From Lederbergia panacisoli (GTDB taxonomy: Bacteria > Bacillota > Bacilli > Bacillales > Bacillaceae_C), in assembly GCF_024626525.1 (NCBI RefSeq), contig NZ_JANJGU010000015.1:20384-84383 (forward strand): a stretch of DNA of 64,000 bases. Direction: 5' to 3'. The notes under the pieces were generated by a model that was given only the letters and a program-made list of their open reading frames with translations, ran no database searches and was not told the DNA's origin. Position numbers and translations under genes: made by a program. This document shows, piece after piece, positions 7,877-17,067 of the stretch; position 1 is the first letter of the stretch; the number at the start of each line of letters is the position of its first letter.

Positions 7877-8593
7877 ATGCAAATATACTGGACTAAAATA
7901 AACAAAATTATTGAAGAAACGCCTGAGATTAAAACGTACCTGCTCGACTGTCCGGGAGGCTTTACATGGGAAGAAGGTGCCCACACCCATTTCGCACTAA
8001 AGGGTTTTAATGCTGGAGATAAGCCAAACCGCAGTCTGATTCGCCATATGTCAATCTCTACTTTGCCTTACGAAAATTCAATCGGTATTACCACACGCAT
8101 CAGAGAACAATGCTCCGAGTTTAAAGCGATTTTAAGGAATCTTGAAGTCGGCAATGAAGTTGCACTTTTTAAAACTCATTCGAATGTACCGCTTAAAAGG
8201 GAAGGGAAAAATGTTTATCTGCTGTCATCAGGTGTTGGCCTTGCAACTTTAAGACCGCTTGTGCTTGACTATTTCGAACGCGCTGACAACGTCAATCAAA
8301 TTCATTCCCTGAACATCGATTCATCACAAAACTTCTTATTCACTAATATTTTTGAATCCGCTCCTGACAAGAAATTCACATCACAGTTCGTCGATAACCG
8401 TAAAGACTACTACGAAGAAGTAAAAAGTCTTGCTGCAGACAAGGATGGACTCTTCTATGTTGTCGGCAGCGACGAGTTCCTCGTGCAGAATATTGAAATA
8501 CTGCGTGAGCAGGGCATCAGACCAGAACAGATTATGCTCGACAAGCATGAACGACAACTACCTGAGTTTTTATCATTTGATTTGTCAATTTAA
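7877..8593 (+). CDS. Ferredoxin-NADP reductase-like FAD-binding oxidoreductase
   Basis: A 238-residue protein of the ferredoxin-reductase superfamily, probably moving electrons between NAD(P)H and an iron or redox partner. An FAD-binding barrel comes first (RHMSISTLPYE corresponds to the R-x-x-S-x-S flavin motif, and TTRIREQCSEFKAIL follows). The nucleotide-binding half begins with LLSSGVGLATLRPLV, and the C-terminal part has YVVGSDEFL. AGGAG precedes the ATG. The upstream Fur-like box suggests induction in iron limitation, which would fit an iron-release reductase. It is one of only two intact plus-strand genes and ends in a strong terminator. Confidence 0.75.
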   Translation: MQIYWTKINKIIEETPEIKTYLLDCPGGFTWEEGAHTHFALKGFNAGDKPNRSLIRHMSISTLPYENSIGITTRIREQCSEFKAILRNLEVGNEVALFKTHSNVPLKREGKNVYLLSSGVGLATLRPLVLDYFERADNVNQIHSLNIDSSQNFLFTNIFESAPDKKFTSQFVDNRKDYYEEVKSLAADKDGLFYVVGSDEFLVQNIEILREQGIRPEQIMLDKHERQLPEFLSFDLSI

Positions 8594-8965
8594 GAGAGAT
8601 AAACTATTTACTTCGTAAATACTAAATAGATGTTCTATAACGTACATGATTTGACAGGTCCAGAATGATTCATATTTTTTATTAAAAATGTATAGTACTT
8701 TACAGAGAATGACCTCGTTTTGATCAATTTTTTTCAAAACGAAGTCATTTTATTTACCGTAAAATATGGGGTGCGATGTATTACTATTGAAATTCTTTGA
8801 CAAGAATCTCGATTCAAAAATAAAGGTACTAATGTTAATATGGAAATATAAAGAATTGGTATTAAACAAACGGGCCACTTAACGGAATAAAAGACTAAAT
8901 TTCAATTACAACATAATTTAGAAAAACCGGGGTAGAAAGTAACCTATAAGAAATGGGGTATTAAA
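8594..8965. other. Intergenic stretch with terminator and one copy of a direct repeat
   Basis: This gap of about 370 bp holds the terminator at 8708-8755 and a 27-bp sequence at 8864-8890 that recurs in related form at 9251-9277. I see no coding sequence. Confidence 0.5.
8708..8755 (+). terminator. Intrinsic terminator after flavoprotein gene
   Basis: AATGACCTCGTTTTGA pairs with TCAAAACGAAGTCATT across a short loop and is followed by TTTATTT. The stem is long with one mismatched pair and is A-rich on its other side, so it may act in both directions. Confidence 0.75.
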
Positions 8966-9196
8966 ATGAATTTGTTACTTTGGATAACGGTTGGTTTTAT
9001 CGTAATAGGACTTTTTGTCCTTATGTCACTGAAAAAAAGCATGGAGGAAAGAGTTGCTTTAGCAATAGAAAACAAGGACGGTGTGGAAGGCAAACAGACA
9101 TCAACTAAACCCGTTGTTTGGTGGATAGTAGGAGCCACGGCGTGGGGATTAGTAAGTATGTTATTAATCGTGTGGTCATTTTCTGTTTATGTATAA
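8966..9196 (+). CDS. Small two-helix membrane protein, function unknown
   Basis: A 76-residue product with an N-terminal membrane helix (WITVGFIVIGLFVLMSL), a charged loop (KKSMEERVALAIENKDG) and a second helix (WWIVGATAWGLVSMLLIVW). I do not recognise the family. The ribosome site is weak (GGGG 7 nt before the ATG). The gene is flanked by two related 27-bp sequences about 390 bp apart (8864 and 9251), which suggests a mobile or recently duplicated cassette. Confidence 0.5.
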   Translation: MNLLLWITVGFIVIGLFVLMSLKKSMEERVALAIENKDGVEGKQTSTKPVVWWIVGATAWGLVSMLLIVWSFSVYV

Positions 9197-9466
9197 TGCA
9201 TTGTAAATAGGCTGAGGCTAAATAATTCATTTTTGTGATAGTCCATATTTAAACAAACTGGCGCGATTGCGGAATAAGAAAACAACTTATATCATTAAAA
9301 GCATAGAACCCATTGTGCTATTTTAACCTTCAATCCTATAATAATAAAGACTTTCTGGGGACCGACTTCCAGCTACTATATCACATTTCTCAATCCTTTT
9401 TCAAACGCTTCGCTATTTTCAATTTCTTGTTGAAGAAAACACATTCTCGCATATGAAGTGCTTCTT

Positions 9467-9723
9467 ACAATAAAAACATCATTACATGATGCATTTGCTC
9501 GTGGCTATTTTGCAAATGATTTTGCTCGTTTAGTAAAAACACGTGAATAAAACCCACCTAAATGAAATAAGGCTTTGTCTATCACTGACTTTAAAAGGCT
9601 TCGCAACTACCTTTTACAGCATCAGAGGACGAATTTAACCTGCTTGTACTAATCGCATTAGAAACGGGTATGCGACGGGGGGAACTATTGTCAATACGAA
9701 CAGAAAGCCTTTTTGAATACTGA
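9467..9723 (+). pseudogene. Tyrosine recombinase (phage/ICE integrase) remnant
   Basis: Three pieces of an integrase are readable on the plus strand: TIKTSLHDAFARGYFANDFA with RLVKTRE and a stop, then NKALSITDFKRLRNYL, then after a frameshift SEDEFNLLVLIALETGMRRG and ELLSIRTESLFEY. The last piece carries the first catalytic arginine (TGMRRGE) of tyrosine recombinases. The later H-x-x-R and tyrosine are missing. This is the decayed middle of an integrase, next to the conserved rplM-rpsI pair. Confidence 0.75.
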
Positions 9724-10112
9724 ATAGAGGTTAGATATTCAATCAGTCCAACTTCGGTTTCGCAATCCACATTATAGCCCACTTGCTGATTCGCGGCCAA
9801 AGACCATTGGTTCGGCCGATAAAATAGCACTAGTTAAGATCAGCCTCGTATACATGCCGGGCTTGTCAGAAACTCACCTCGCGTGCCTGGCCGGTCGCCT
9901 TCGAAGAGCCACATCACAACTAATAAATCCAGCCAGAATTGCTTGTTTTCACGATGTCGACACCGAAATGCTTTCGGTCGGATGACCCATCACCTGCTTT
10001 CCAGTCATTTCGTTATCGTTTGTATAACAATTTATAACTGGAAAGAACCGTAGATATATTTCCTTCCGAAAAATAATGACATTCAATTTACATTCACTAA
10101 CTTTTCGCCAAG
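9724..10112. other. Unexplained intergenic stretch with GC-rich patches
   Basis: Nearly 390 bp between the integrase remnant and the rpsI terminator. The part at 9790-9990 is richer in G and C than its surroundings and contains a CCGAAATGCTTTCGG hairpin near 9960. I found no convincing reading frame; the longest has no ribosome site. Confidence 0.45.
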
Positions 10113-10149
10113 AAAAAACAGGCTATCTCACCATAAATGAGATAGCCTG
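10113..10149 (-). terminator. Intrinsic terminator after rpsI
   Basis: CAGGCTATCTCA pairs perfectly with TGAGATAGCCTG around a 7-nt loop, followed by six T on the minus strand. It closes the rplM-rpsI transcript. Confidence 0.9.
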
Positions 10150-10181
10150 TAAACGTTGATATTTCAATGTTTTTATAAAGA

Positions 10182-10574
10182 TTAACGCTTTGAGAACTGT
10201 GGTGCACGACGTGCGCCTTTAAGACCGTATTTTTTACGTTCTTTCATACGTGGGTCACGAGTTAGTAAACCTGCACGCTTAAGAGTTCCACGGTATTCAG
10301 GATCTGCTTCAAGCAATGCACGAGCGATTCCGTGACGGATAGCTCCTGCTTGACCTGTATAACCGCCGCCTTTTACAGAAACAAGTACGTTGTAGTTTCC
10401 TACTGTTTCAGTTGCTGCAAGTGGCTGTTTAATGACTTCGCGTAAAGCCGCGAATGGAATATAGTCTTCTACTTCACGATCGTTAATAATGATACGGCCT
10501 TCGCCTGGTACTAAACGTACGCGGGCAACAGAGCTCTTACGGCGACCTGTACCATAGTATTGAACTTGTGCCAA
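10182..10574 (-). CDS. rpsI: 30S ribosomal protein S9 (uS9)
   Basis: S9 sits in the head of the small subunit, and its basic tail reaches the P-site tRNA. The 130-residue product has the family start [20 protein letters not shown], the segment [19 protein letters not shown] and the conserved C-terminal tail [11 protein letters not shown]. It lies 20 bp after rplM and is co-transcribed with it. Confidence 0.98.
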   Translation of the reverse strand: MAQVQYYGTGRRKSSVARVRLVPGEGRIIINDREVEDYIPFAALREVIKQPLAATETVGNYNVLVSVKGGGYTGQAGAIRHGIARALLEADPEYRGTLKRAGLLTRDPRMKERKKYGLKGARRAPQFSKR

Positions 10575-10594
10575 TATAATGCCCTCCCTTTAAT

Positions 10595-11032
10595 TTACCC
10601 GCGAAGCTCGTATACTTCCGGTTTTTGCGCTTGGTGTGGATGTTCTGCACCAGCATAAACGTGTAATTTTTTACCCATTTGACGTCCTAAAGATCCCTTA
10701 GGAAGCATGCCTTTGATTGCAAGCTCAAGCATTTTTGTTGGATACTTAGCACGCATTTCTCCAGCAGTTCTAGTTTTCAAGCCGCCTGCAAATCCTGAAT
10801 GGCGGTAATAGATTTTGTCAGATAGTTTCTTACCAGTTAATTCGATTTTATCAGCGTTAATAAGAATTACGTGATCGCCAGTATCAACATGTGGCGTGAA
10901 AGTTGGTTTATGTTTACCGCGCAAAATGGACGCTACTTCTGATGCAAGACGGCCAAGAGTTTTGCCTTCAGCGTCTACAACGTACCATTTACGTTCGATT
11001 TCACTGGCTTTAGCCATATACGTAGTACGCAT
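10595..11032 (-). CDS. rplM: 50S ribosomal protein L13 (uL13)
   Basis: An early-assembly large-subunit protein. The 145-residue length and the start [20 protein letters not shown] match the Bacillus protein. [20 protein letters not shown] and the end [11 protein letters not shown] are conserved. GGGAGGG precedes the ATG. It has its own promoter and a leader that may be the L13 autoregulatory element. Confidence 0.98.
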   Translation of the reverse strand: MRTTYMAKASEIERKWYVVDAEGKTLGRLASEVASILRGKHKPTFTPHVDTGDHVILINADKIELTGKKLSDKIYYRHSGFAGGLKTRTAGEMRAKYPTKMLELAIKGMLPKGSLGRQMGKKLHVYAGAEHPHQAQKPEVYELRG

Positions 11033-11127
11033 TTGTTACCCTCCCAAATATAAAAAAATTCCAAGTTCGTATTTATTTCAATCACAATAAGTTTCCGGGG
11101 CTTATCGTGGGGTTAAAAACAATACCA
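11033..11127 (-). promoter_or_regulatory. Probable L13 leader of rplM
   Basis: The untranslated leader between the predicted transcription start near 11127 and rplM has the run AACCCCACGATAAGCCCCGG and further pairing potential. In Bacillus, rplM carries a conserved L13-responsive leader at this place. Assignment is by position and partial pattern. Confidence 0.4.
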
Positions 11128-11133
11128 TAGGAT

Positions 11134-11162
11134 ATGATATCGTTTTTGGCAAGCAAAGTCAA
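11134..11162 (-). promoter_or_regulatory. Sigma-A promoter of rplM-rpsI
   Basis: On the minus strand TTGACT (11162-11157), a 17-bp spacer and TATCAT (11139-11134) form a near-consensus promoter about 100 bp upstream of rplM. Confidence 0.8.
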
Positions 11163-11542
11163 GAAATATTTGAACACCAGGTGAAGTTGTTTAAAGAAAA
11201 AATTCACCAATGATCAATCTTGCTTCGAATTTCAACAATGAATGCTTGAAATTCATCAAATAAAGCTCCAATTTCAGCAATTATTATTAAACCATCATCA
11301 ATCATGTTTCAGATCTCACCAATTATCACCGAAAAGTTAACAATTACAGCAAAATCTTTCTCCAGTTGCGATTTTACCCCAAATCAAAAGGAAATTGGGG
11401 ATTTGAGTCATTAAGCGACTGGGATTCAGCGGCGAACTACCTCAATGATATATTCACCTTTTCTTCTATTTATCCAGCCTTTGCCAAGCGCAATCACAAT
11501 TTCAACATTACTCCTAGATGAAAGTAGAAGCCCCTAAAAAAC
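11163..11542. other. Intergenic stretch between truA and the rplM promoter
   Basis: No gene is supported. On the minus strand 11204-11345 contains several degenerate repeats of ATTG-N-TGAAAT, part of which reads as a 33-codon frame (11305-11204). A weak CCCCAA/TTGGGG hairpin lies at about 11375-11399. Confidence 0.45.
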
Positions 11543-12280
11543 TCAGTAATAAACCTCCCACAAATACAAACCTTCAGCGGGTGCAGTCTTACCTGCGAGG
11601 ATACGATCTCGCCCTGCTAAAATTGCCGGGATGCTATTAAGTTCAATCTTCCCTGACGCAACGCCAAGCAATGTCCCTACCATGATCCGTACCATATTGT
11701 ACAGAAAGCCATTGCCGGTAAAGGTAAAAACAATTTCGTCAGCGTTTTGTTCAATTTCAATAGAGGAGACGGTTCTCACTTTATTTTCCTTATTCGTTTT
11801 AGCAGAACAGAAGCTTGTATAGTCATGTGTGCCGACTAAGAGTTCAGCCGCTTTCCTCAATTTGTCAATATCAATCTTAAAAGGATGAAAAGCAGCGTAA
11901 TGGCGCTTGAACGGATCACGAACGGAACCTGTGTACACAACGTATTTATACATCTTTCCAGTAGCATCAAATCGCGCGTGGAAACCCGGGGCAACAGATA
12001 CCACTTTCATAACCGAAACATCCCCCGGCAATAGCCCATTTAATGCATTGACCCAGCGCTCTGATGGCAGCTGCAATGCTGAATCAAAATGGATGACTTG
12101 ACCTTTCGCATGTACCCCTGCATCCGTACGACCAGAAGCAACGACACTAACTGCATTTCCCTTATGCATTTTTCTAAGTGCCTTTTCGAGCTCTTCTTGA
12201 ACTGTTCTTCCATTCAGCTGGATTTGATACCCGGAAAAACCCGATCCGTCGTACGCGACAATCCCTTTATATCGTTGCAT
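11543..12280 (-). CDS. truA: tRNA pseudouridine(38-40) synthase TruA
   Basis: Converts uridines 38-40 of the tRNA anticodon arm to pseudouridine. The 245-residue protein has the catalytic aspartate D53 in SGRTDAGVHAKGQVIHF, and GNGFLYNMVRIMVGTLLGVA near the C-terminus. ATG at 12280 is preferred to the TTG at 12289 because GAAGGA lies directly against that TTG but 9 nt before the ATG. It is the last gene of the ecfA1-ecfA2-ecfT-truA run, starting 15 bp after ecfT. Confidence 0.96.
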   Translation of the reverse strand: MQRYKGIVAYDGSGFSGYQIQLNGRTVQEELEKALRKMHKGNAVSVVASGRTDAGVHAKGQVIHFDSALQLPSERWVNALNGLLPGDVSVMKVVSVAPGFHARFDATGKMYKYVVYTGSVRDPFKRHYAAFHPFKIDIDKLRKAAELLVGTHDYTSFCSAKTNKENKVRTVSSIEIEQNADEIVFTFTGNGFLYNMVRIMVGTLLGVASGKIELNSIPAILAGRDRILAGKTAPAEGLYLWEVYY

Positions 12281-12295
12281 GTTTTTCAATCCTTC

Positions 12296-13093
12296 TCAAG
12301 ATCTTAAAAAGATCAGTATGACTGTTAATAGGATCAAGGTGCCTGCTGCTGTTGTGTCAGGAGCACCCCAAGTTAAAAGACGGTATTTTGTACGTCCTTC
12401 ACCACCGCGATATCCCCTAGCTTCCATTGCTGTTGCCAGCTCTTCTGCTCGTTTAAACGCACTGACAAAAAGCGGAATAAGCAACGGAATGACGGCTTTT
12501 ATCCTCTCCTTGAATGGTCCTCCTGTAAAATCGACGCCTCTTGCCATTTGTGCTTTCATAATTTTATCGGTTTCATCCATCAAGGTTGGGATAAATCGTA
12601 AGGAAATGGACATCATTAGCGCTAGTTCGTGGACAGGGAATCTTACCTTTTTTAACGGATTCAACAAGCTTTCAATCCCGTCAGTCAATGTTATTGGCGT
12701 AGTTGTTAATGTTAATAAGGATGTAACAAAAACAAGTAAAGTAAACCTTAGAGATATAAATACTGCTAGTCGTAGACCTTCTTCATAAATATTGAGGAAA
12801 CCTAATGAGAAAATGACATTTCCTTCTTTATTGAAAAAAATCTGCAGGAAAAAGGTGAATATGACGAGAATAAGGACTGGTTTCAAACCATTAATCAAAA
12901 ACTTGATATTGATATTTGCCATTAGAATAATCAGGCCAACAAATAGTACGAGTACACCATACGTATAAATATTATTTGCTAGAAAAATAATACAAATAAA
13001 GCCGAAAACAAATAATAGCTTTGCACGTGGATCGAGGCGGTGGAGTACTGAATTCCCTGGTATATAGCGGCCAAAAATCATTTTCTCCATCAT
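12296..13093 (-). CDS. ecfT: ECF transporter transmembrane energizer EcfT
   Basis: The membrane component that couples the EcfA ATPases to various vitamin-binding S subunits. The 265-residue protein has about five or six membrane segments and a cytoplasmic region with the two Ala/Met-Arg-Gly coupling motifs (QMARGVDFTGG and MEARGYRGG). Its ATG overlaps the ecfA2 stop by 4 bp (ATGA), which implies translational coupling. The S subunits must be elsewhere, as is usual for the shared type of module. Confidence 0.95.
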   Translation of the reverse strand: MMEKMIFGRYIPGNSVLHRLDPRAKLLFVFGFICIIFLANNIYTYGVLVLFVGLIILMANINIKFLINGLKPVLILVIFTFFLQIFFNKEGNVIFSLGFLNIYEEGLRLAVFISLRFTLLVFVTSLLTLTTTPITLTDGIESLLNPLKKVRFPVHELALMMSISLRFIPTLMDETDKIMKAQMARGVDFTGGPFKERIKAVIPLLIPLFVSAFKRAEELATAMEARGYRGGEGRTKYRLLTWGAPDTTAAGTLILLTVILIFLRS

Positions 13094-13959
13094 AGCGAAT
13101 CACCTCGCTCTTGCATTTCTTTTAATGCTTCAGAAAGTTCTTCAATGGTTAAGCAGGTTTTTCCTACTTTTCTATTCATCTTTCGTTCAAGCATATATTG
13201 AAATTTAACCACATCAGGTACATCTAATCCTAGTTCCAATAATTCCTCTGGGTTTGAGAAAATGGTTCGTGGATCAGCCGTCTTTTTTACTTGACCGCGG
13301 TGCATGATGACAATCTCATCCGCGTATTTAGCTGCATCTTCCATACTGTGCGTTACTAGTATAGTAGATAAGCCTTTTTGCTTATGGAGTCGATAAAACA
13401 TGTCCATAATTTCGGTGCGTCCTCTAGGATCTAAACCCGCAGTCGGCTCGTCTAAAACCAGGACTTCAGGTTCCATCGCGAGCACCCCGGCAATCGCCAC
13501 ACGGCGCATTTGACCACCTGACAAGTCAAATGGTGATTTTTGCAGTACCTCTTCGGGAAGTCCAACCTCACCTATTAACTCTCTTGCTCTTCGTTTCGCT
13601 TCTTCCTCAGAAACGCCAAAATTCATTGGACCAAAACATATATCTTTCTCAACCGTTTCATCAAAGAGCTGATGCTCCGGAAATTGAAAGACAATCCCTA
13701 CTTTTTGTCTGATCGGTCTGAGATTTTTTTCTTTTTTCTCTGCATTGATGACACGATCTCCTATACGAACCTGTCCTTTTGTTGGCTTTAACAGTGCATT
13801 TAAATGTTGGAGCACCGTAGATTTCCCAGAACCAGTATGACCAATGAGAGACAAAAAAGTTCCATGAGGAATTGATATATTAACATCGTGAATGGCGAGC
13901 CGTTCAAACGGAGTATTAATCTGGTACTTGTATTCTACTTGCTGAAGTGTAATGTCCAT
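13090..13959 (-). CDS. ecfA2: ECF transporter ATPase EcfA2
   Basis: One of two ABC ATPases that power the shared ECF vitamin transporters. The 289-residue protein has Walker A GHTGSGKST (residues 40-48), the signature LSGGQMRRVAIAGV, Walker B VLVLDEPTAGLDP and the switch histidine in VTHSMED. The C-terminal extension typical of EcfA proteins contains NPEELLELGLDVPDVVKF. Its start lies 25 bp inside the end of ecfA1. Confidence 0.96.
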   Translation of the reverse strand: MDITLQQVEYKYQINTPFERLAIHDVNISIPHGTFLSLIGHTGSGKSTVLQHLNALLKPTKGQVRIGDRVINAEKKEKNLRPIRQKVGIVFQFPEHQLFDETVEKDICFGPMNFGVSEEEAKRRARELIGEVGLPEEVLQKSPFDLSGGQMRRVAIAGVLAMEPEVLVLDEPTAGLDPRGRTEIMDMFYRLHKQKGLSTILVTHSMEDAAKYADEIVIMHRGQVKKTADPRTIFSNPEELLELGLDVPDVVKFQYMLERKMNRKVGKTCLTIEELSEALKEMQERGDSL

Positions 13960-14777
13960 AACTCATTCACCAACTCTGCATCTGTCAAATAGTTTCTTGG
14001 TACCTCAAAGCCTTTTTCTCGCAAAGCTTTAACCATCTTAATTGGAAAGGGAATGTCGAGTCCAAGTTGAATCAATTCTTCTTCCAGAAGGAAAATCTCA
14101 TCCGGAATCCCCTCTGAATAGACAGTCCCTTTATTCATTACCACAATTCGATCAGCCTGTGCGGCCTCTTCCAAATCGTGTGTGATAGAAATAACTGTTA
14201 AGCCTTGTTCATCCTTCAATTCCCTTACAGTCTTAATGACTTCTTCACGCCCTAAAGGATCAAGCATGGATGTTGCTTCATCAAGAATGATTACTTTTGG
14301 CTGAAGTGCTATAACTCCTGCAATGGCAACCCTTTGCTTTTGACCACCAGATAGATGGTGTGGCTCTTGGTCAAGAAAATCAATCATCGAAACATGTTCC
14401 AGAGCTTTTTTTACTCGTACTAACATTTCTTCATGTGGGACTCCATTGTTCTCTAACCCAAAAGCCACATCATCTTGGACTGTTGCGCCTACAAATTGAT
14501 TATCGGGGCTTTGAAAAACCATTCCTACCAATTTGCGAATATCCCAAACCGAATCTATAGATAGTTCTATACCATCAACTAACACGCTTCCGCTCTCAGG
14601 AAATTGCAGACCATTTAAAATTTTTGCCAATGTGGATTTGCCTGACCCATTATGGCCGACAATCGCTAACCATTCACCTTCTGCTACCGATATAGATACA
14701 TCGTTCAAGGCATATGATACCTGTCCCTCGTATTTAAATGAAACGTCATTTATAGAAATAACGGGTGATGAAGCCAT
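13935..14777 (-). CDS. ecfA1: ECF transporter ATPase EcfA1
   Basis: The partner of EcfA2 in the heterodimeric motor. The 280-residue protein has Walker A GHNGSGKST (residues 41-49), Q-loop FQSPDNQFVGATVQDDVAFG, signature LSGGQKQRVAIAGV, Walker B VIILDEATSMLDP and SITHDLEEA. It is the first gene of the ecf-truA run. A candidate structured RNA and its T tract lie immediately upstream, so its expression may depend on read-through there. Confidence 0.96.
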   Translation of the reverse strand: MASSPVISINDVSFKYEGQVSYALNDVSISVAEGEWLAIVGHNGSGKSTLAKILNGLQFPESGSVLVDGIELSIDSVWDIRKLVGMVFQSPDNQFVGATVQDDVAFGLENNGVPHEEMLVRVKKALEHVSMIDFLDQEPHHLSGGQKQRVAIAGVIALQPKVIILDEATSMLDPLGREEVIKTVRELKDEQGLTVISITHDLEEAAQADRIVVMNKGTVYSEGIPDEIFLLEEELIQLGLDIPFPIKMVKALREKGFEVPRNYLTDAELVNELWTLHFSK

Positions 14778-14832
14778 GTCCTTACTCCTCTCAGCTCTAA
14801 CTCAGCTAATCCTAAAAAAGTTCTATAAATAG

Positions 14833-14960
14833 AAAAAAAGCCTGCACCTCACTCCATGAAACCGCTATAACAGTTTCCAATCCTAGGATTGATTCAGAAT
14901 AAGGGGAGGAGGCGCATTGAGCTAGACAGGGTCACCTAATTGAAAAGTGCAGGCAGTTTT
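14833..14960 (-). ncRNA. Candidate structured RNA/terminator between rplQ and ecfA1
   Basis: On the minus strand GCCTGCAC (14954-14947) can pair with GTGCAGGC (14847-14840), closing about 100 nt, and is followed by seven T. Inside are the palindrome CAATCCTAGGATTG and a stem AAACTG...CGGTTT. A C-rich stretch (CGCCTCCTCCCC) looks unpaired. A closing stem with an immediate T tract is the layout of a terminator-linked cis element or small RNA. I know no family with this sequence. Part of it (GGCGC..GAGCTAGACA on the plus strand) resembles the end of the dispersed repeat found elsewhere in the window. Confidence 0.45.
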
Positions 14961-15052
14961 CTTTGGAAAATAGAACTTAAGTGCCTATCGTAACGCTCTT
15001 TTTAGCTTTATCATTCTACGTTTATCAAAATTGCAGCGCTTTCGCTATCTAT

Positions 15053-15083
15053 TAAAAGGGCAAGATCTTAGCGCCCTGCCCTT
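15053..15083 (-). terminator. Intrinsic terminator after rplQ
   Basis: AAGGGCA pairs with TGCCCTT across a 13-nt loop followed by TTAATA on the minus strand. It ends the long S10-spc-alpha transcript just past rplQ. Confidence 0.6.
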
Positions 15084-15099
15084 TCAGTGAAAGAAAGTA

Positions 15100-15462
15100 T
15101 TATACTAATTCAATAACAACCATTGGTGCACCGTCACCGCGACGAGGTCCAAGCTTCATGATACGAGTGTATCCACCTTGGCGCTCTGCATAACGTGGAG
15201 CGATGTCAGCAAATAGTTTTTGAACGGCATCTTGGTTTGTTTCAGCATTAGCTACTTCGTGGCGGACGAATGCTGCTGCTTGACGTCGTGCATGCAAGTC
15301 ACCACGTTTTCCAAGAGTGATCATTTTTTCTACAACTGAGCGAAGTTCTTTCGCGCGCGCTTCAGTTGTTTCAATACGTTCGCTAATAATTAAATCTGTC
15401 GTTAAATCACGAAGCATCGCTTTACGTTGAGAGCTCGTACGTCCTAGTTTTCTATAACCCAT
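15100..15462 (-). CDS. rplQ: 50S ribosomal protein L17 (bL17)
   Basis: A bacterial-specific large-subunit protein near the exit tunnel. The 120-residue product begins [20 protein letters not shown] and ends [12 protein letters not shown], both family signatures. It follows rpoA in the alpha operon and is the last gene before a terminator. Confidence 0.98.
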   Translation of the reverse strand: MGYRKLGRTSSQRKAMLRDLTTDLIISERIETTEARAKELRSVVEKMITLGKRGDLHARRQAAAFVRHEVANAETNQDAVQKLFADIAPRYAERQGGYTRIMKLGPRRGDGAPMVVIELV

Positions 15463-15538
15463 CGAGTTTCCCTCCTTCGTTGATAATATTTATATACGTT
15501 CAAACAATATAGAGGTTGATTAACCTTTAATTAGGAGG

Positions 15539-16483
15539 TCAGTCGTCTTTACGAAGGCCGAGGCCAAGATCTTCTAATTTGGCTTTTACTTCTTCCAACG
15601 ATTTTCTTCCTAAGTTACGAACTTTCATCATATCTTCTTCTGTCTTATTAGCCAGTTCTTGAACCGTATTGATTCCAGCGCGCTTTAAGCAGTTATAAGA
15701 ACGGACGGAAAGATCGAGTTCTTCAATAGTCATTTCTAGAACTTTTTCCTTCTGATCTTCTTCTTTTTCCACCATAATTTCAGCATGCTGAGCTTCATCC
15801 GTTAATCCAACGAAGATATTCAGATGTTCAGTTAAAATTTTTGCACCTAAAGAAATAGCTTCCTTCGGTCCGATGCTTCCATCTGTCCATACATCCAGTG
15901 AAAGCTTGTCATAGTTAGTCATTTGTCCAACACGTGTATTTTCAACTTGATAGTTGACACGTGATACCGGAGTATAGATTGAATCAATTGGAATGACACC
16001 GATTGGCAGGTCATCTCTTTTATTTAGATCAGCTGGTGTATATCCGCGGCCTCGTCTAGCATTCATGCGTAAACGGAAATTAGCATTCTCGCTTAATGTC
16101 GCAATGTGCAAGTCAGGATTAAGAATTTCCACATCGCTGTCATGCATAATATCAGACGCTTTTACTACACCTTCACCTTGTACATCGATTTCTAAAGTCT
16201 TTTCCTCGTCAGAATATACTTTCAAAGCTAGTTTCTTTATATTAAGGATGATAGAGGTAACATCTTCGACAACACCCTCTATTGTAGAAAATTCATGTTG
16301 TACACCTTCAACTTGAATAGATGTAACAGCAGCACCAGGAAGAGATGATAATAGGATACGACGTAAGGAGTTACCCAAAGTAGTACCATATCCACGCTCA
16401 AGTGGTTCTATAACGAACTTTCCATATTTAGCATCATCGCTGATCTCAATCGTTTCAATTTTCGGCTTTTCCATTTCGATCAT
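15539..16483 (-). CDS. rpoA: RNA polymerase alpha subunit
   Basis: The alpha dimer nucleates RNA polymerase assembly, and its C-terminal domain contacts UP elements and activators. The 314-residue protein has the N-terminal dimerisation domain ([20 protein letters not shown]) and the C-terminal helix-hairpin-helix domain ([19 protein letters not shown], then [20 protein letters not shown]). The start [13 protein letters not shown] follows GGAGGGT. There is a 170-bp gap to rpsK with no gene in it. Confidence 0.98.
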   Translation of the reverse strand: MIEMEKPKIETIEISDDAKYGKFVIEPLERGYGTTLGNSLRRILLSSLPGAAVTSIQVEGVQHEFSTIEGVVEDVTSIILNIKKLALKVYSDEEKTLEIDVQGEGVVKASDIMHDSDVEILNPDLHIATLSENANFRLRMNARRGRGYTPADLNKRDDLPIGVIPIDSIYTPVSRVNYQVENTRVGQMTNYDKLSLDVWTDGSIGPKEAISLGAKILTEHLNIFVGLTDEAQHAEIMVEKEEDQKEKVLEMTIEELDLSVRSYNCLKRAGINTVQELANKTEEDMMKVRNLGRKSLEEVKAKLEDLGLGLRKDD

Positions 16484-16652
16484 TCAAATATACCCTCCTT
16501 CAAAACGTCGAAATCTCGGAGTGTATTTTCCCGAAATTCCCCTTGTTACATTCCCATTTGTGCAACAACTGGATGAAGAATTGATTCCTTACGAGCATAA
16601 ATTGCATATTCTCCCATTATAGCCAAAGAATATTTACTTTATACAAGAATCA

Positions 16653-17051
<399 letters not shown>

Positions 17052-17067
17052 TTACCTCCTTTACCAA

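Noticed and set aside
8797..8830. Promoter for the small membrane protein (TTGACA at 8797)
   Set aside because: The -35 is perfect but no acceptable -10 lies at 16-18 bp spacing.
9591..9830. Minus-strand frame of 79 codons beside the integrase relic
   Set aside because: Most of it is the reverse of the recognisable integrase remnant, it lacks a ribosome site, and its first half matches nothing I know.
12279..12788. Plus-strand 169-codon frame
   Set aside because: It lies antisense within ecfT, which is conserved and complete; the frame is a shadow.
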